The notes under the pieces are model-generated. The model made no database searches. It worked only from the letters and a program-made list of their open reading frames with translations, and had not been told where the DNA came from. A stretch of 64,000 nt of DNA from Vreelandella arcis (GTDB lineage Bacteria > Pseudomonadota > Gammaproteobacteria > Pseudomonadales > Halomonadaceae). Made by a program: the position numbers and the translations under genes. Within the stretch, counting starts at the first letter, position 1. Each line of letters begins with the position of its first letter. This document shows positions 27,778 to 38,774 of the stretch, piece by piece. Location: the NCBI RefSeq assembly GCF_900103865.1, contig NZ_FNII01000013.1, forward strand, positions 1 through 64,000. The letters run 5' to 3'.

Positions 27778-28095
27778 TTACCCGATGCTCAGATTGAGGT
27801 GCAGGTGATGCATGATCCACAACGAACCTCCAACAACCAGGCCGAGAATAATCAAGGTAAAGACAAAGGACATGAAATTCCAGCCTTCCTCTTGCTTGGT
27901 GTCCATGTGCATGAACATCACCAGCTGTACCAATATCTGAGCAACAGCGGTAATTACGATCGTCCAAACGGTGGCATTCAAGCTCAGCGCGCCGCTCATT
28001 ACCGCCGCGAAGGGGATAATGGTCAGCACAATGGACAGAACCAGCCCCGTCACATAAGACTTAACGCTGCCGTGTGCAGTGGGTGAGTCTTTCAT
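27778..28095 (-). CDS. cyoD: Cytochrome bo3 oxidase subunit IV
   Basis: This 105-residue protein has three membrane helices and the CyoD motif VQLVMFMHMDTKQEEGWN between helices 2 and 3. Subunit IV assists assembly of the copper-heme centre in the bo3 quinol oxidase. It lies one base from cyoC and five bases before cyoE. Confidence 0.95.
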   Translation of the reverse strand: MKDSPTAHGSVKSYVTGLVLSIVLTIIPFAAVMSGALSLNATVWTIVITAVAQILVQLVMFMHMDTKQEEGWNFMSFVFTLIILGLVVGGSLWIMHHLHLNLSIG

Positions 28096-28096
28096 A

Positions 28097-28717
28097 TTAC
28101 AGAGCCCCCATCAGGTAGACGAACGAAAATACGCAAATCCACACGATATCCAGGAAGTGCCAGAACAAACTGAGGCACAAAATGCGCGGGCGTGTCATAT
28201 CGTTAAGACCCTTGGTACGCAACTGATAGAGTACCACCAGGATCCAGACCAGCCCGAAGGTTACGTGCAGACCGTGTGTGCCAACCAATGTAAAGAAGGC
28301 AGATAAAAAGGCGCTGCGATCAGGCCCGTAGCCGAGATGAATGAGATGCTGAAACTCATAAATCTCCATGGCAATAAAGGCTGCCCCCAGCACGAAGGTG
28401 ATCCAAAGCCATTTCTTGACTTTGTCGACCTTCTCGGCGGTCATTGCCAGCACCGCCATGCCGTAGGTAAAACTACTAATCAACAGTGCAAATGTACCGG
28501 CCAAAATCAGCGGTAGATCAAAGATCTCGGAGCCGTCGGGTCCACCGGCCGTGCCCCGAAGGAGCACGGCGAAGGTAGCGAATAGTGTTCCGAAGATCAC
28601 CAAGTCGCTCATTAGGTAAACCCAGAAACCGAACACCTTGATGCTGCCGGTATCGTGGTGATCATGCGTTTCTGGATGCGCGTGATCGTCGTGGTTACTT
28701 ACTGCTTCGCTCGCCAT
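28097..28717 (-). CDS. cyoC: Cytochrome bo3 oxidase subunit III
   Basis: This is a 206-residue, five-helix subunit III of the heme-copper oxidase family. [21 protein letters not shown] opens the core, and [14 protein letters not shown] and [18 protein letters not shown] close it. A His-rich soluble N-terminus ([15 protein letters not shown]) precedes the core and might bind metal. The start at 28717 lies three bases after the cyoB stop codon begins; an upstream frame extension to 28777 lies within cyoB and is rejected. Confidence 0.94.
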   Translation of the reverse strand: MASEAVSNHDDHAHPETHDHHDTGSIKVFGFWVYLMSDLVIFGTLFATFAVLLRGTAGGPDGSEIFDLPLILAGTFALLISSFTYGMAVLAMTAEKVDKVKKWLWITFVLGAAFIAMEIYEFQHLIHLGYGPDRSAFLSAFFTLVGTHGLHVTFGLVWILVVLYQLRTKGLNDMTRPRILCLSLFWHFLDIVWICVFSFVYLMGAL

Positions 28718-28719
28718 GG

Positions 28720-30759
28720 TTACCCCTGCATCCGAACCTGTAGATGAGACGCTTCTTCGGGATGCTGCTTGACCCACTCCCGATACTCTTCGAGGCGCTG
28801 CTTGTGCTCATTCTCAATACGTTCGACTTCAGCCGCCGGCACGTAGTAATCAATGTCGTCATTGGCTACGCGGGCGATAAAGGCAACAAACATACCGATA
28901 CCACCGACAATCGCCAGCCACCAGATATGCCATACCAGGGCAAAACCAAAGATCAACGAGAACAGGCTGATCACCGGTCCAGCAATGGTGTTGCGCGGCA
29001 TATGGATGTCTTGGTAAGGCCCAGTGCCAATTGCTTCACGCCCTTCTTGCTTCTGACGCCAGAAATCATCGATACCACTGATTTTTGGCAGGTGCGCAAA
29101 GTTGTAGAAAGGCGCAGGAGAGGACGTTGCCCACTCCAGGGTACGGCCATCCCAAGGGTCACCGCTCATGTCGGCATACTTCATGCTATGACGGTTCTTG
29201 ATGCTGACCGCTACCATGATCAATGTCGATAAGATACCCATCAGGATAATACAGGCGCCGATAAAGGCGACGATCATCATCGGCTGCCACTCGGTGGGCC
29301 CGTAGGAGGACATGCGACGCACGGCCCCATCGAAGCTGAGCACATAGAGCGGCATAAAGGCCATGAGAAAGCCGATCAACCAGCACCAGAAGCTGCGCTT
29401 GCCCCACTTTTCGTCGAGCTTGAAGCCAAACGCCTTCGGGAACCAGTAGTACATTCCCGCCATCATCCCGAAGACCACGCCGCCGATAATCACGTTGTGG
29501 AAGTGGGCGATAACGAACAGGCTGTTATGCAGCACGAAGTTGGCCGCCGGCACCGACAGCATGACACCGGTCATACCACCGATGGTAAAGACGATGATGA
29601 AGCCGATGAGCCACAGCATGGGCACTGACATTTCAATACTGCCGCGGTACATGGTGAACAGCCAGTTGAACACCTTCACACCCGTGGGGATGGCGATGAT
29701 CATCGTCATGATGCCGAAGAAGGCATTGACGTTGGCCCCCGCACCCATGGTGAAGAAGTGGTGCAGCCATACGACAAACGACAGAATCGTAATCGCGACG
29801 GTGGCCCATACCATGGTGTGGTAGCCGAACAGCCGTTTGCGGGCGTACGTCGCCACGACCTCGGAGAACACCCCGAAGGCCGGCAGAATCAAGATGTACA
29901 CCTCAGGATGGCCCCAGGCCCAGATGAGGTTGACGTACATCATCACGTTGCCGCCAAGATCGTTGGTGAAGAAGTTCATCCCCAGGTAGCGATCAAGGGT
30001 CAGCAGCGCAATCGTCGCGGTCAGAATCGGGAACGACGCGATGATCAGCACGTTGGCGCACAGCGACGTCCAGGTGAAGATCGGCATGCGGAACATTTTC
30101 ATGCCCGGCGCACGCATTTTCAGGATCGTCACGAAGAAGTTGATACCTGTCAACGTGGTCCCTACCCCAGATATCTGCAACGCCCATATCCAGTAATCGA
30201 CCCCTACCCCGGGACTGTACTCAATCCCCGAGAGAGGCGCATAGGCCAACCAGCCGGTGGTACCAAACTCACCGATAAACAGAGATAGGTTGACGATCAT
30301 CGCACCGGATACAAACAACCAAAAGCTGAGGTTGTTCAGGAACGGGTAGGCAACGTCGCGGGCACCGATCTGAAGCGGCACGATCAGGTTCATCAAGCCG
30401 ATGACCATGGGCATGGCCACGAAGAAGATCATGATGACGCCGTGAGTCGTGAACAGCTGGTCGTAGTGCTCCGGCGGCAGGAAGCCTTCTGCCCCGCCGG
30501 ATGCAATCGCTAGCTGCGCACGCATCATCAGGGCTTCACCAATACCGCGAACCAGCATCACCAGGGCCACGATAAAGTACATGATCCCGATTTTCTTGTG
30601 GTCGACCGAGGTCACCCACTCGCTCCACAGGTAGCCCCACTTACGGTAGTAGGTAACACCCCCTAACACTACGGCTCCGCCCAAGGCGGTCATGATCATC
30701 AGCGATACGATGATGGGATCGTAAAAGGGGATCGAGTCTAAACCGAGTTTTCCAAACAT
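28720..30759 (-). CDS. cyoB: Cytochrome bo3 oxidase subunit I
   Basis: CyoB is the catalytic subunit that oxidises ubiquinol, reduces oxygen to water and pumps protons. The 679-residue protein has about fifteen helices. The expected heme and copper ligands are visible: His in [11 protein letters not shown], the cross-linked His-Tyr region [17 protein letters not shown], the CuB pair in [10 protein letters not shown], and the two heme ligands in [13 protein letters not shown] mixed-charge C-terminal tail follows the last helix. It sits between cyoA and cyoC at operon spacing. Confidence 0.97.
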   Translation of the reverse strand: MFGKLGLDSIPFYDPIIVSLMIMTALGGAVVLGGVTYYRKWGYLWSEWVTSVDHKKIGIMYFIVALVMLVRGIGEALMMRAQLAIASGGAEGFLPPEHYDQLFTTHGVIMIFFVAMPMVIGLMNLIVPLQIGARDVAYPFLNNLSFWLFVSGAMIVNLSLFIGEFGTTGWLAYAPLSGIEYSPGVGVDYWIWALQISGVGTTLTGINFFVTILKMRAPGMKMFRMPIFTWTSLCANVLIIASFPILTATIALLTLDRYLGMNFFTNDLGGNVMMYVNLIWAWGHPEVYILILPAFGVFSEVVATYARKRLFGYHTMVWATVAITILSFVVWLHHFFTMGAGANVNAFFGIMTMIIAIPTGVKVFNWLFTMYRGSIEMSVPMLWLIGFIIVFTIGGMTGVMLSVPAANFVLHNSLFVIAHFHNVIIGGVVFGMMAGMYYWFPKAFGFKLDEKWGKRSFWCWLIGFLMAFMPLYVLSFDGAVRRMSSYGPTEWQPMMIVAFIGACIILMGILSTLIMVAVSIKNRHSMKYADMSGDPWDGRTLEWATSSPAPFYNFAHLPKISGIDDFWRQKQEGREAIGTGPYQDIHMPRNTIAGPVISLFSLIFGFALVWHIWWLAIVGGIGMFVAFIARVANDDIDYYVPAAEVERIENEHKQRLEEYREWVKQHPEEASHLQVRMQG

Positions 30760-30762
30760 AGT

Positions 30763-31719
30763 TTACTCCGCTGCCTCCGCGTTCATCGCCATATCGCCGT
30801 CCTGCTCTTGATGATCGCTACTGGCATGTTTGTATCCGGTCTCATCAGGCAACACCTCAACAGGCTCACCGCTGTGGTAAACGTTCAGGATGTCGTCATA
30901 GAGGGTTGGCGATACTTCAGAGAAGTACTCGACCGGATGATTACGGCTTGGCTTTAACAGCTCGCGATAGCCATCGTCGAAGCTTATCGATTTGGAGGAC
31001 TCTTTAACTTCTGCCACCCACTCATCGAAGCCATCTTCAGATGTTACATGGGCGTCAAAAGTCATGCCCGAGAAGCCCGAACCACTGTAGTTGGTAGAGC
31101 GACCTGGGTAAGTGCCTTCCTCATCAGCAATCAGATGGACGTCGTTATCCATACCCGCCATGGCATAAATCTGGCTGCCGAGATCAGGGATGAAGAATGA
31201 GTTCATCACCGATGCAGAGCTCACCTTGAAACGTACCGGTGTATCCGCAGGGAAGGCCAACTCATTAACCGTGGCAATGCCTTGCTCGGGATAGATAAAC
31301 AGCCATTTCCAATCCATCGACACGGCCTGAATTTCCATCGTTTCTTCGCCATCTTCCGCAATGGGCTTGTGTGGATCCAAGCTATTCGAGGTATACCACG
31401 TCAAACCTGCGAGGAAGAGAACGATAACGCAAGGAATCAGCCACACCACCACTTCTACCCAGGTGTTGTGCGCCCAATCAGGCGTGTAGGCAGCATTATG
31501 GTTGCCACGACGGTAGCGCCATGCAAAGAACAACGTCATCCCGATAACGGGAATAACGACGATCTGCATGATGCCGAACGCTGTCAGTATCAGGGTGCGT
31601 TGCTCTTCGCCGATCTGACCCTTAGGATCCATCAGCGCTGAGCTACAACCACCCAGCAATAAAAATAAAGAAAGCAACAGTAGAAGACCTGCCGCTTTGG
31701 CGTAGAGGTTTTTTCTCAT
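30763..31719 (-). CDS. cyoA: Cytochrome bo3 oxidase subunit II
   Basis: This is a 318-residue lipoprotein subunit II. Its signal sequence ends in LLLGGC with the lipidated Cys at residue 25. Two membrane helices (about 42-66 and 88-110) precede the periplasmic cupredoxin fold. The CuA ligands of cytochrome c oxidases are absent, as expected of a quinol oxidase, and the segment VSMDWKWLFIYPEQGIATVN is typical of CyoA. The C-terminal tail is acidic (QEQDGDMAMNAEAAE). It is the first gene of the operon. Confidence 0.95.
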   Translation of the reverse strand: MRKNLYAKAAGLLLLLSLFLLLGGCSSALMDPKGQIGEEQRTLILTAFGIMQIVVIPVIGMTLFFAWRYRRGNHNAAYTPDWAHNTWVEVVVWLIPCVIVLFLAGLTWYTSNSLDPHKPIAEDGEETMEIQAVSMDWKWLFIYPEQGIATVNELAFPADTPVRFKVSSASVMNSFFIPDLGSQIYAMAGMDNDVHLIADEEGTYPGRSTNYSGSGFSGMTFDAHVTSEDGFDEWVAEVKESSKSISFDDGYRELLKPSRNHPVEYFSEVSPTLYDDILNVYHSGEPVEVLPDETGYKHASSDHQEQDGDMAMNAEAAE

Positions 31720-32011
31720 GTTACGACCTCGTCAGGGCTGGGAGGCAAACATTGTGAACAAGCTGCTAAGTAGCAAGCTAACAAAGTCTCTTGAGCAAAC
31801 GCAGCCGATAAACAACCGCTTATCGTCAGCATCTGATCGCGAGAGAGGATCGTTTGGCAGGCTAACGCCAAACACAATTACCGCAGTCGCCGGCTATTCT
31901 CGCATCAATGACGCAGAAGAGAAGAGACGATTTGCCGCAGGTAAACGCGGCGGATTTTGCCACGAATGACCCGCCGCTTAAAGGTAACTTGGCTATTTTA
32001 ATCAAAAAACG
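31720..32011. promoter_or_regulatory. Upstream region of cyoABCDE
   Basis: These 292 bases lie between the cyoA start and the stop of deoR and should hold the cyo promoter. A GC-rich inverted repeat, GCGGCGG (31947-31953) with CCGCCGC (31971-31977), could end the deoR transcript, though no T run follows. I see no confident FNR- or ArcA-type box. Confidence 0.4.
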
Positions 32012-32779
32012 CTACGGAGCCGTGATCGTCGGTTGTCCGCTGTGCTCATCGCGTAGCAACGCAGGCGCGTCGTCGTCGTCGGTCACCACCACATCAAACT
32101 CATTGACCGAGGCAAAATACGCCGGACGAACCACCCCGAATTTACTCGCATCTACGACCAATAGACGCTGCATGGCCGCCGCCATCGCCGCCTGCTTAGG
32201 CACCACTTCATGAAAATGGAAACAGCTTACCCCGCGTTGAAGATCCACGCCTGCCGCCGAGATAAACGCTTTATTAATACCCAGTCGCTCAATCGACTCG
32301 GCCATGGTATCGCTGGCAAAGGACTGGGAGGTCGGGTAAAAAAGTCCGCCGAGCATCACCAGCCGCACGTTAGGCAACACCGCCACGGCATTTGCCACAT
32401 TCAGCGCATAGGTAATCACGGTCAGCTCACGAAACTCACTCAACTGGTTCATTAGCGGCATTAAGGTAGAGCCGCAGTCAATGAACAGCGTGTCACCCTC
32501 CTCAATGAATCGCCGCGCTCGCTGGCAAAGGCGGCTTTTGGCCTGGTAGTGACTGGCTTGCTGCTCGGTTAGGTCGTACACCGGTGTGACACCCGGCGTA
32601 TGTGCCATCACTAATCGGCCACCCAGTAAACTGATGACTTGCGGGTGAGCGTTAACATCGCGACGAATAGTCATTTCAGACACGCCGCACAGCTCAGCCG
32701 CATCGCGTAAATGCAATGTGCCGCCGCTGGCTAGCGCCTCCTGCAACGTTGCTAAGCGCAACGCGCTACGGTCTTTCAT
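32012..32779 (-). CDS. deoR: DeoR-family transcriptional repressor
   Basis: This 255-residue regulator has an N-terminal DeoR-type helix-turn-helix (LHLRDAAELCGVSEMTIRRDV, residues about 22-42). Its C-terminal sugar-phosphate sensor domain has DTLFIDCGSTLMPL and ISAAGVDLQRGVSCF. Its length and its position divergent from tsx-nupC-deoCABD-cdd argue for the deoxyribonucleoside regulator, which responds to deoxyribose 5-phosphate. A near-consensus DeoR palindrome at 33000-33015 lies over the tsx promoter. The symbol is therefore proposed with good but not complete confidence. Confidence 0.85.
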   Translation of the reverse strand: MKDRSALRLATLQEALASGGTLHLRDAAELCGVSEMTIRRDVNAHPQVISLLGGRLVMAHTPGVTPVYDLTEQQASHYQAKSRLCQRARRFIEEGDTLFIDCGSTLMPLMNQLSEFRELTVITYALNVANAVAVLPNVRLVMLGGLFYPTSQSFASDTMAESIERLGINKAFISAAGVDLQRGVSCFHFHEVVPKQAAMAAAMQRLLVVDASKFGVVRPAYFASVNEFDVVVTDDDDAPALLRDEHSGQPTITAP

Positions 32780-33114
32780 TGACAGCTTCTCCTGGTAACG
32801 GCCTGTTATTTGTTGGGTGGGCCTAGGTTAACGCTGAGGGCTTTCATTCTTGCCGTTGAATATCTTCCCCTATGCTGAGCGAGCGCTCACGGAATTACCA
32901 TTCCACTAACGGATTCCAAGACGCATGTCAGCCTTTTTTCATTTAAAAACCGTTGGCGTGATAAAAGTTGCAAATTGGCGTTAGAAAAACAACACTAAAT
33001 GTTATAATTTTAACATTACAATTCAACAAACCCGCTGACTCGGGTAAACGCCAGCCCTCACGTCCGTCGTAGAGGCGGATCAAAACTGCAATTAACAAAC
33101 CTGTTGAGGCTTCC
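32780..33114. promoter_or_regulatory. Divergent deoR / tsx control region
   Basis: No gene is seen in these 335 bases. They hold the DeoR operator at 33000-33015 and a TATAAT -10 hexamer (33003-33008) inside it. A separate inverted repeat TGAGCG-AG-CGCTCA is at 32876-32889. A leader of about 100 bases precedes tsx. A CRP-type site was looked for, but none was convincing. Confidence 0.55.
33000..33015 (+). promoter_or_regulatory. DeoR operator of the deo cluster
   Basis: TGTTATAATTTTAACA matches 14 of 16 positions of the E. coli DeoR operator TGTTAGAATTCTAACA as I recall it. It is itself an inverted repeat that extends outward to AATGTTA/TAACATT. It contains a TATAAT hexamer, so a bound repressor would block the promoter of tsx and the genes behind it. 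Confidence 0.75.
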
Positions 33115-33942
33115 ATGACTGCTCGTACTTATTTTACCACTGCGCTTCTCTCGCGCGCGTCGCTTACAGCATTGAGCGCTGGCGTATTAATGGCCGGTGC
33201 CGCCAGTACCGCCAACGCGGATACCTTTGACCCCATCTGGTCCTTTGCCAATGTATCGGTCAACTACCTTGACTGGTCCGACGGCACCGAAGACCGCAGC
33301 GGTAAAAGCGATTTCATGTTTCTCGAAATTGAAGGCGGCGTCGGCTATGAATGGGGTGAGTTCTACGGTTTCTTTGATTTCGAGAACCCGACCAACGACC
33401 AGTTCGACGAAGCCAGCGGTGGTGCCGACAATTTCCGCACGGCGGGCAAGCTGACCTCACATATCTATCTGGGCGATAGCCCGCTGTCGTTTTATGCCCA
33501 TCTGTATGATTTCCGCGACTACGGCTTTGACATCCGCGAGCAAGACCAAATCCTCGGCCTGGGGTATTTAGCCAATTTTGATAACGGCCTGTGGTTCAAG
33601 CCGTTTCTAGGTGCTGCGCGAGTGCAAAGTAACGGCTACACCGGCTCGAACGGCTTTATGGCCGGCTGGGTCGCCGGTTATGATTTCAATGCGTTCGGGC
33701 AGCAGTTTGGCGTCACCAACTGGCACGAGCAGACCTTTGGCCGCGACGACGAGTACCTTGAACAGAACTACGTTGGTGGTAAAGCAGACAGCGTGGGCAC
33801 CAACGGGGCCGTTAGCCTGTGGTGGCACCCATCAGAACTAATCACCACCGGTATCCAATACCGCTACTCTGATGAGAAGTTGGGTACGCCTAACAACTAT
33901 CAGAATGCGATGATTTACACCGTAAAGCTCAACCTGCTGTAA
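33115..33942 (+). CDS. tsx: Tsx-family nucleoside-specific outer-membrane channel
   Basis: This 275-residue protein has a signal peptide ending near STANADTF (about residue 35). The mature part is rich in aromatic beta strands and ends in KLNLL. The sequence WSFANVSVNYLDW and the strand FYGFFDFENPT fit the Tsx/OmpK family of nucleoside-specific channels. It is the first gene of the deo cluster, just before the nucleoside permease gene nupC. It should pass nucleosides across the outer membrane and would be controlled by DeoR. Confidence 0.85.
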   Translation: MTARTYFTTALLSRASLTALSAGVLMAGAASTANADTFDPIWSFANVSVNYLDWSDGTEDRSGKSDFMFLEIEGGVGYEWGEFYGFFDFENPTNDQFDEASGGADNFRTAGKLTSHIYLGDSPLSFYAHLYDFRDYGFDIREQDQILGLGYLANFDNGLWFKPFLGAARVQSNGYTGSNGFMAGWVAGYDFNAFGQQFGVTNWHEQTFGRDDEYLEQNYVGGKADSVGTNGAVSLWWHPSELITTGIQYRYSDEKLGTPNNYQNAMIYTVKLNLL

Positions 33943-33973
33943 CAACGCCTAACGCGATGCGAAGGATCTCCTT

Positions 33974-35257
33974 ATGACACTCCTGATGAGCTTGGTCGGC
34001 ATGGTCACCTTGGTGACCATCGCCCTGATCTTTTCTTACGACCGCAAGTCGATTCGCTTACGCACGGTGCTCGGCGCGTTCGGCATTCAAGCGGGCATTG
34101 GGGCTTTTGTACTCTATGTTCCCTTTGGCCAGACGGTGTTGCAGACCATTTCCGCAGGCGTAAGCCAAATTCTTGTCTATGCCGACGATGGCATTAGCTT
34201 CCTGTTTGGCGGCCTGGCCGATGCCGACGAGGTGGGCTTTGTATTTGCCATTAAGGTATTACCGGTCATCATCTTTTTCTCTTCATTGATCGCGGTGCTG
34301 TATTATCTTGGCATTATGCAGTGGGTCATCCGCATTCTGGGTGGCGCGCTGCAAAAAGCACTGGGCACTTCGCGTACCGAGTCTCTCTCTGCCACAGCGA
34401 ATATTTTCGTGGGCCAAACCGAAGCGCCCTTGGTGGTGCGTCCGTTTATCGCCCGCATGACGCCTTCTCAGCTATTTGCCGTGATGTGTGGTGGCTTGGC
34501 ATCGGTGGCCGGGTCGGTATTGGCCGGCTACGCGGCGCTGGGGATCCCCATGGAGTACCTGGTGGCCGCCTCCTTTATGGCCGCACCCGGTGGCTTGCTG
34601 TTTGCTAAACTGATCATGCCGGAAACTCAGGATCCCAAGGATGCCGACAGCGTTTCCAAAGTAGAGGAAGAGCTTGACGAGCAGTCGGACAAGCCAAGCA
34701 ACGTTCTCGACGCTGCGGCGACGGGCGCAACCTCAGGTCTGATGCTGGCGGCCAACGTGGGCGCGATGCTGCTGGCCTTCATCGCGCTGATCGCCCTGAT
34801 CAACGGCATCCTCGGCGGCGTTGGCGGCTGGGTGGGCTTTGAGTCATTAAGCCTTGAGTGGATTTTGGGCTGGCTGTTTGCCCCGCTGGCGTTTTTACTG
34901 GGTGTACCCTGGGAAGAAGCCACCCTGGCCGGTTCGTTCATCGGCCAAAAATTGGTGGTCAATGAATTCGTCGCCTATATCAATCTTGCGCCCTATATTG
35001 AGGGTGAGCAGGTGGTAGCGGCCACTGGCCAAGTGATGACACCGCATACCATGGCGATTCTCTCCTTTGCTCTGTGCGGCTTTGCGAATTTATCGTCGAT
35101 TGCGATTTTGCTGGGAGGCTTGGGCAGCATCGCACCGACACGCCGCAAAGAAATTGCTCGGTTTGGTGTCAAAGCCGTATTGGCTGGCACACTGTCTAAC
35201 TTGATGTCGGCCTCCATTGCGGGCTTCTTTATTGCCCTGGGCAGCACCGCCTCCTAA
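33974..35257 (+). CDS. nupC: Concentrative nucleoside transporter NupC
   Basis: NupC is an ion-coupled nucleoside permease of the CNT family in the inner membrane. The 427-residue protein shows the CNT signatures [40 protein letters not shown] and [21 protein letters not shown]. The E and N residues in these motifs bind nucleoside and cation. AAGGATCTCC precedes the ATG. It is 31 bases after tsx, and a terminator follows at 35278, so tsx-nupC may be separable from deoCABD. Confidence 0.93.
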   Translation: MTLLMSLVGMVTLVTIALIFSYDRKSIRLRTVLGAFGIQAGIGAFVLYVPFGQTVLQTISAGVSQILVYADDGISFLFGGLADADEVGFVFAIKVLPVIIFFSSLIAVLYYLGIMQWVIRILGGALQKALGTSRTESLSATANIFVGQTEAPLVVRPFIARMTPSQLFAVMCGGLASVAGSVLAGYAALGIPMEYLVAASFMAAPGGLLFAKLIMPETQDPKDADSVSKVEEELDEQSDKPSNVLDAAATGATSGLMLAANVGAMLLAFIALIALINGILGGVGGWVGFESLSLEWILGWLFAPLAFLLGVPWEEATLAGSFIGQKLVVNEFVAYINLAPYIEGEQVVAATGQVMTPHTMAILSFALCGFANLSSIAILLGGLGSIAPTRRKEIARFGVKAVLAGTLSNLMSASIAGFFIALGSTAS

Positions 35258-35277
35258 CGCAACCTACGATTGTTTCT

Positions 35278-35315
35278 CGGGCGCTGCTGTCACATACGGC
35301 AGTGCCCGTTTTTTT
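35278..35315 (+). terminator. Terminator after nupC
   Basis: CGGGCGCTGC (35278-35287) pairs with GCAGTGCCCG (35299-35308) in ten pairs including one G-U, followed by seven T residues. It may partly separate transport genes from the catabolic genes. Confidence 0.85.
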
Positions 35316-35346
35316 CAGATCATGATTAACCCTAACACTGTGCGAG

Positions 35347-36138
35347 ATGCCCATGAACGCTTCGATTAACGAGACTTTAGCCGCGCGCCAGGCGCTTTCA
35401 CTGATGGACTTAACCAGCCTCAACGATAGCGATACCGATGCCACTATCGAATCGCTTTGCCAACAGGCGAAAACCCCTTACGGCCATCCCGCCGCCGTGT
35501 GCATCTACCCGCAGTTTGTGGTCACCGCACGCCGGGCTCTGACTGCCCACAAACTTAACGGCGAGGTCAAAATCGCCACCGTGACCAACTTCCCGCATGG
35601 CGGTGACGACATCATGGGGGCCGCGCGCGAAACCCGCGAAGCCGTAGCCTCCGGGGCAGACGAAGTCGATGTGGTATTTCCCTATCGCGCACTCATGGCA
35701 GGCGACGAAGACACTGGCCGTGAGTTGGTGGAAATGTGCCACGCAGCCTGTGGTGGGCAGGCAATATTAAAAGTCATCCTTGAGACTGGCGAACTCAAAG
35801 AACCTGCGCTGATCAAACGGGCGAGCGAGTTAGCCATTGAAGGCGGCGCAGACTTTATCAAAACCTCAACTGGCAAAGTGGATGTCAATGCCACGCTGGA
35901 AGCCGCCGAGATCATGCTCAAGGCGATCAAGGCCAGCGGCAAAGATGTCGGCTTTAAAGCCGCCGGCGGTGTAAAAACCGCACAGGATGCCTCCGAATAT
36001 TTAGCCCTGGCAGCTAACATCATGGGCAATCAGTGGATTTCCGCCCAACACTTCCGCTTTGGCGCATCGAGCCTGTTGGGCAATTTACTGGCCACCCTTA
36101 ACGGTACGGATCAGGATGCGTCACAAGGAGGCTATTAA
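35347..36138 (+). CDS. deoC: Deoxyribose-phosphate aldolase
   Basis: DeoC cleaves 2-deoxyribose 5-phosphate to acetaldehyde and glyceraldehyde 3-phosphate. The 263-residue TIM-barrel enzyme is the E. coli-like long form. The Schiff-base lysine is Lys172 in [12 protein letters not shown]. The activating lysine lies in [10 protein letters not shown], and the conserved acidic strand is [11 protein letters not shown]. Its stop overlaps the deoA start by one base (TAATG). Two Met codons near the start (MPMNAS) make the exact start uncertain by two residues. Confidence 0.96.
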   Translation: MPMNASINETLAARQALSLMDLTSLNDSDTDATIESLCQQAKTPYGHPAAVCIYPQFVVTARRALTAHKLNGEVKIATVTNFPHGGDDIMGAARETREAVASGADEVDVVFPYRALMAGDEDTGRELVEMCHAACGGQAILKVILETGELKEPALIKRASELAIEGGADFIKTSTGKVDVNATLEAAEIMLKAIKASGKDVGFKAAGGVKTAQDASEYLALAANIMGNQWISAQHFRFGASSLLGNLLATLNGTDQDASQGGY

Positions 36139-37490
36139 TGGTTTCAAATGCATCTCACCACGCGCTGCTTCCCCAGGAGCTTATTCGTCTGAAGCGCGAC
36201 GGCCAGCCGCTACCGGCGGACGAAATCAAAGCCTTTGTGCAAGGCATTGCCGATGATCGCATCAGCGACGCCCAGATTGGCGCGTTCACCATGGCAGTGT
36301 TTTTAAACGGCATGAGCCGCGAAGAAGTCGTCGCCCTAACCACAGCAACGCGCGACTCCGGCCATGTAATGCAGTGGGATTCGCTCAACCTGCCAGGGCC
36401 AATCGTCGACAAGCACTCCACTGGCGGCGTAGGCGATCTGGTCTCGCTGGTGCTCGGCCCCTGGGTCGCCGCCTGCGGCGCGTTCGTGCCGATGATCTCT
36501 GGGCGCGGCCTGGGCCACACCGGTGGCACGCTGGATAAGCTCGAGTCTATCCCCGGCTATAACCCCTACCCCGCCCCGGAACGCTTCGGCGACGTTGTGA
36601 AATCCACCGGCGTGGCGATTATCGGCCAAACCGGCAACCTCGCCCCGGCGGATAAACGCATCTACGGGGTACGCGACGTCACCGCCACGGTGGAATCCAT
36701 TCCGCTGATTACCGCCTCGATTTTGGGTAAAAAGCTGGCCTCCGGCCTGGACGCCCTGGTGATGGACGTGAAAGTCGGCAGTGGTGCTTTCATGCCGACG
36801 CCGGAAAAATCCCGCGAATTGGCCAAGAGTATTGCCAACGTTGCGACCCAAGCCGGCACGCCCACTACCGCGCTGCTCACCGACATGAGCCAGCCGCTGG
36901 CGCCCTGCGCCGGTAACGCGGTCGAGATCGTCGAAACGCTGGCACTATTACGCGGTGAACGACCCAACAGCCGCGTGATGCAGGTGACCCGCGAGCTCGC
37001 GGTGGAAATGTTGATGGCGGGCAAGTTGGCAGGTTCTCGCGAAGACGCTCTTGCCCAACTGGATAAAGCGCTGACCTCGGGTGCCGCGGCCGAAGTATTC
37101 GCCCGCATGGTGCACGAACTCGGCGGCCCTGCCGACTTTATGGAGCGCTCGGATAGCTATTTAGCCACCGCCCCGGTCATCCAGGCGGTCTACCCAGAGC
37201 AAAGTGGCATCCTCCAGCGCATCGATACCCGCGCCGTGGGCATGAGCGTGGTGGAACTGGGCGGTGGCCGCCTGCGCAACGACGCCAGCGTTGACCACAG
37301 CGTTGGCTTTAGCGAGATTGCCGAAGTGGGTGACCGGGTCGACAGTCAGCGCCCGCTGGCCATGGTTCACGCCCGCGACGAAGACGCCGCCGCACGCGCC
37401 GCTTCCCAGCTACGCGCCGCCATCACGCTGGGTGAAGACGCCGTGACCGCCGACACGCTACTGCAAGACACCTTCCGAGGAGAAGCCTAA
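36138..37490 (+). CDS. deoA: Thymidine phosphorylase
   Basis: DeoA splits thymidine (and deoxyuridine) with phosphate into the base and deoxyribose 1-phosphate. The 450-residue protein shows the family signature [14 protein letters not shown], the phosphate-binding region [20 protein letters not shown], and the C-terminal alpha/beta domain with [14 protein letters not shown]. Overlaps of one base with deoC upstream and deoB downstream point to tight translational coupling. Confidence 0.96.
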   Translation: MVSNASHHALLPQELIRLKRDGQPLPADEIKAFVQGIADDRISDAQIGAFTMAVFLNGMSREEVVALTTATRDSGHVMQWDSLNLPGPIVDKHSTGGVGDLVSLVLGPWVAACGAFVPMISGRGLGHTGGTLDKLESIPGYNPYPAPERFGDVVKSTGVAIIGQTGNLAPADKRIYGVRDVTATVESIPLITASILGKKLASGLDALVMDVKVGSGAFMPTPEKSRELAKSIANVATQAGTPTTALLTDMSQPLAPCAGNAVEIVETLALLRGERPNSRVMQVTRELAVEMLMAGKLAGSREDALAQLDKALTSGAAAEVFARMVHELGGPADFMERSDSYLATAPVIQAVYPEQSGILQRIDTRAVGMSVVELGGGRLRNDASVDHSVGFSEIAEVGDRVDSQRPLAMVHARDEDAAARAASQLRAAITLGEDAVTADTLLQDTFRGEA

Positions 37491-38734
37491 TGCGCCGTGC
37501 GATTGTTGTTGTGCTTGATTCTTTCGGCATCGGCAGCGCCCCGGATGCCGAGAAATTCGGCGATGCGGGAGCTGACACCCTAGGGCATATTGCCGCCGCT
37601 TGCGCGCGCGGCGAGGCCGATACCGCCGAACGTTCAGGGCCGGTGAGGCTGCCCAACATGGCCGCGCTGGGGCTGTTCCACGCCCACCGCGATGCCACCG
37701 GCAGCGTGGCCGAGGGCGTTGACCTTCCGGGCACGCTGGCAGGCGCCTACGCCCACGCCAAAGAGATTTCCAGCGGCAAGGATACGCCATCCGGCCACTG
37801 GGAAATTGCCGGCGTGCCGGTTCGCTTTGACTGGGGTTATTTTCTCGACAAAACCGACAGCTTCCCTACCGAGCTGCTCGAAAAAGTGGTTAAAGAAGCA
37901 GGGTTGCCCGACGTGATCGGCAACTGCCACGCATCGGGTACCGAGATCATTGCCCGCTTAGGGGAAGAGCATGTCGCAACGGGCAAGCCGATTGTGTATA
38001 CCTCGGCGGATTCCGTGTTCCAGATTGCCGCCCACGAAGAGCACTTTGGCCTTGAGCGGCTTTATGAGCTGTGCGAAACCGTGCGCGGGCTGCTTGAGCC
38101 TTACAACATTGGCCGCGTGATTGCCCGACCCTTTGTCGGCAACAACCGCGCTGACTTTGCCCGCACCGGTAACCGCCGCGACTACAGCGTCGAGCCGCCG
38201 ACGCCCACGGTGCTGCAAAAGCTCGCCGAGGCCGGCGGCGAAGTGGTGTCGATCGGCAAAATTGCCGATATCTACGCCCACTGCGGGATTACCCACAAGG
38301 TCAAAGCCAGCGGCCACGATGCGCTGATGGAGGCCACGCTTGCCGAGGTTGAGCGCACCGCCAGGGAAACCAGCGACCGCCCGACCATGATCATGACCAA
38401 CTTTGTCGATTTTGATTCGGTCTACGGCCACCGCCGCGACGTGCCAGGCTATGCCGCCGCCTTGGAACACTTTGATGCCCGCCTGCCCGAGCTGTTCGCC
38501 GCGCTCAACGACGACGACCTGCTACTGCTCACCGCCGACCACGGCTGCGACCCCAGTTGGGAAGGCACCGAGCACACCCGCGAATACGTGCCGGTCATGG
38601 TGCGCGGCGCTGGCTTCGCCCCTGGCCCGTTGGGCGAGCGCGGCACCTTTGCCGATATTGGCCAAACCCTGGCGGATTTTTTCACGCTCGAGGCCATGGC
38701 CGACGGCGACAGCTTTTTATCTAACGCCGCGTAA
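37490..38734 (+). CDS. deoB: Phosphopentomutase
   Basis: DeoB converts (deoxy)ribose 1-phosphate to the 5-phosphate, feeding DeoC. The 414-residue protein belongs to the alkaline-phosphatase superfamily. The metal and catalytic blocks are [17 protein letters not shown] at the N-terminus, [10 protein letters not shown] with the phosphorylated Thr, and [20 protein letters not shown] near the C-terminus. It overlaps deoA by one base and lies 40 bases before deoD. Confidence 0.96.
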   Translation: MRRAIVVVLDSFGIGSAPDAEKFGDAGADTLGHIAAACARGEADTAERSGPVRLPNMAALGLFHAHRDATGSVAEGVDLPGTLAGAYAHAKEISSGKDTPSGHWEIAGVPVRFDWGYFLDKTDSFPTELLEKVVKEAGLPDVIGNCHASGTEIIARLGEEHVATGKPIVYTSADSVFQIAAHEEHFGLERLYELCETVRGLLEPYNIGRVIARPFVGNNRADFARTGNRRDYSVEPPTPTVLQKLAEAGGEVVSIGKIADIYAHCGITHKVKASGHDALMEATLAEVERTARETSDRPTMIMTNFVDFDSVYGHRRDVPGYAAALEHFDARLPELFAALNDDDLLLLTADHGCDPSWEGTEHTREYVPVMVRGAGFAPGPLGERGTFADIGQTLADFFTLEAMADGDSFLSNAA

Positions 38735-38774
38735 ATCACGCCGCTGATTGATCATCGTTTTTTGGAGATTCTAG

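Noticed and set aside
31908-32213. 101-codon plus-strand ORF across the deoR 3' end
   Set aside because: It mostly shadows deoR and lacks a ribosome site.
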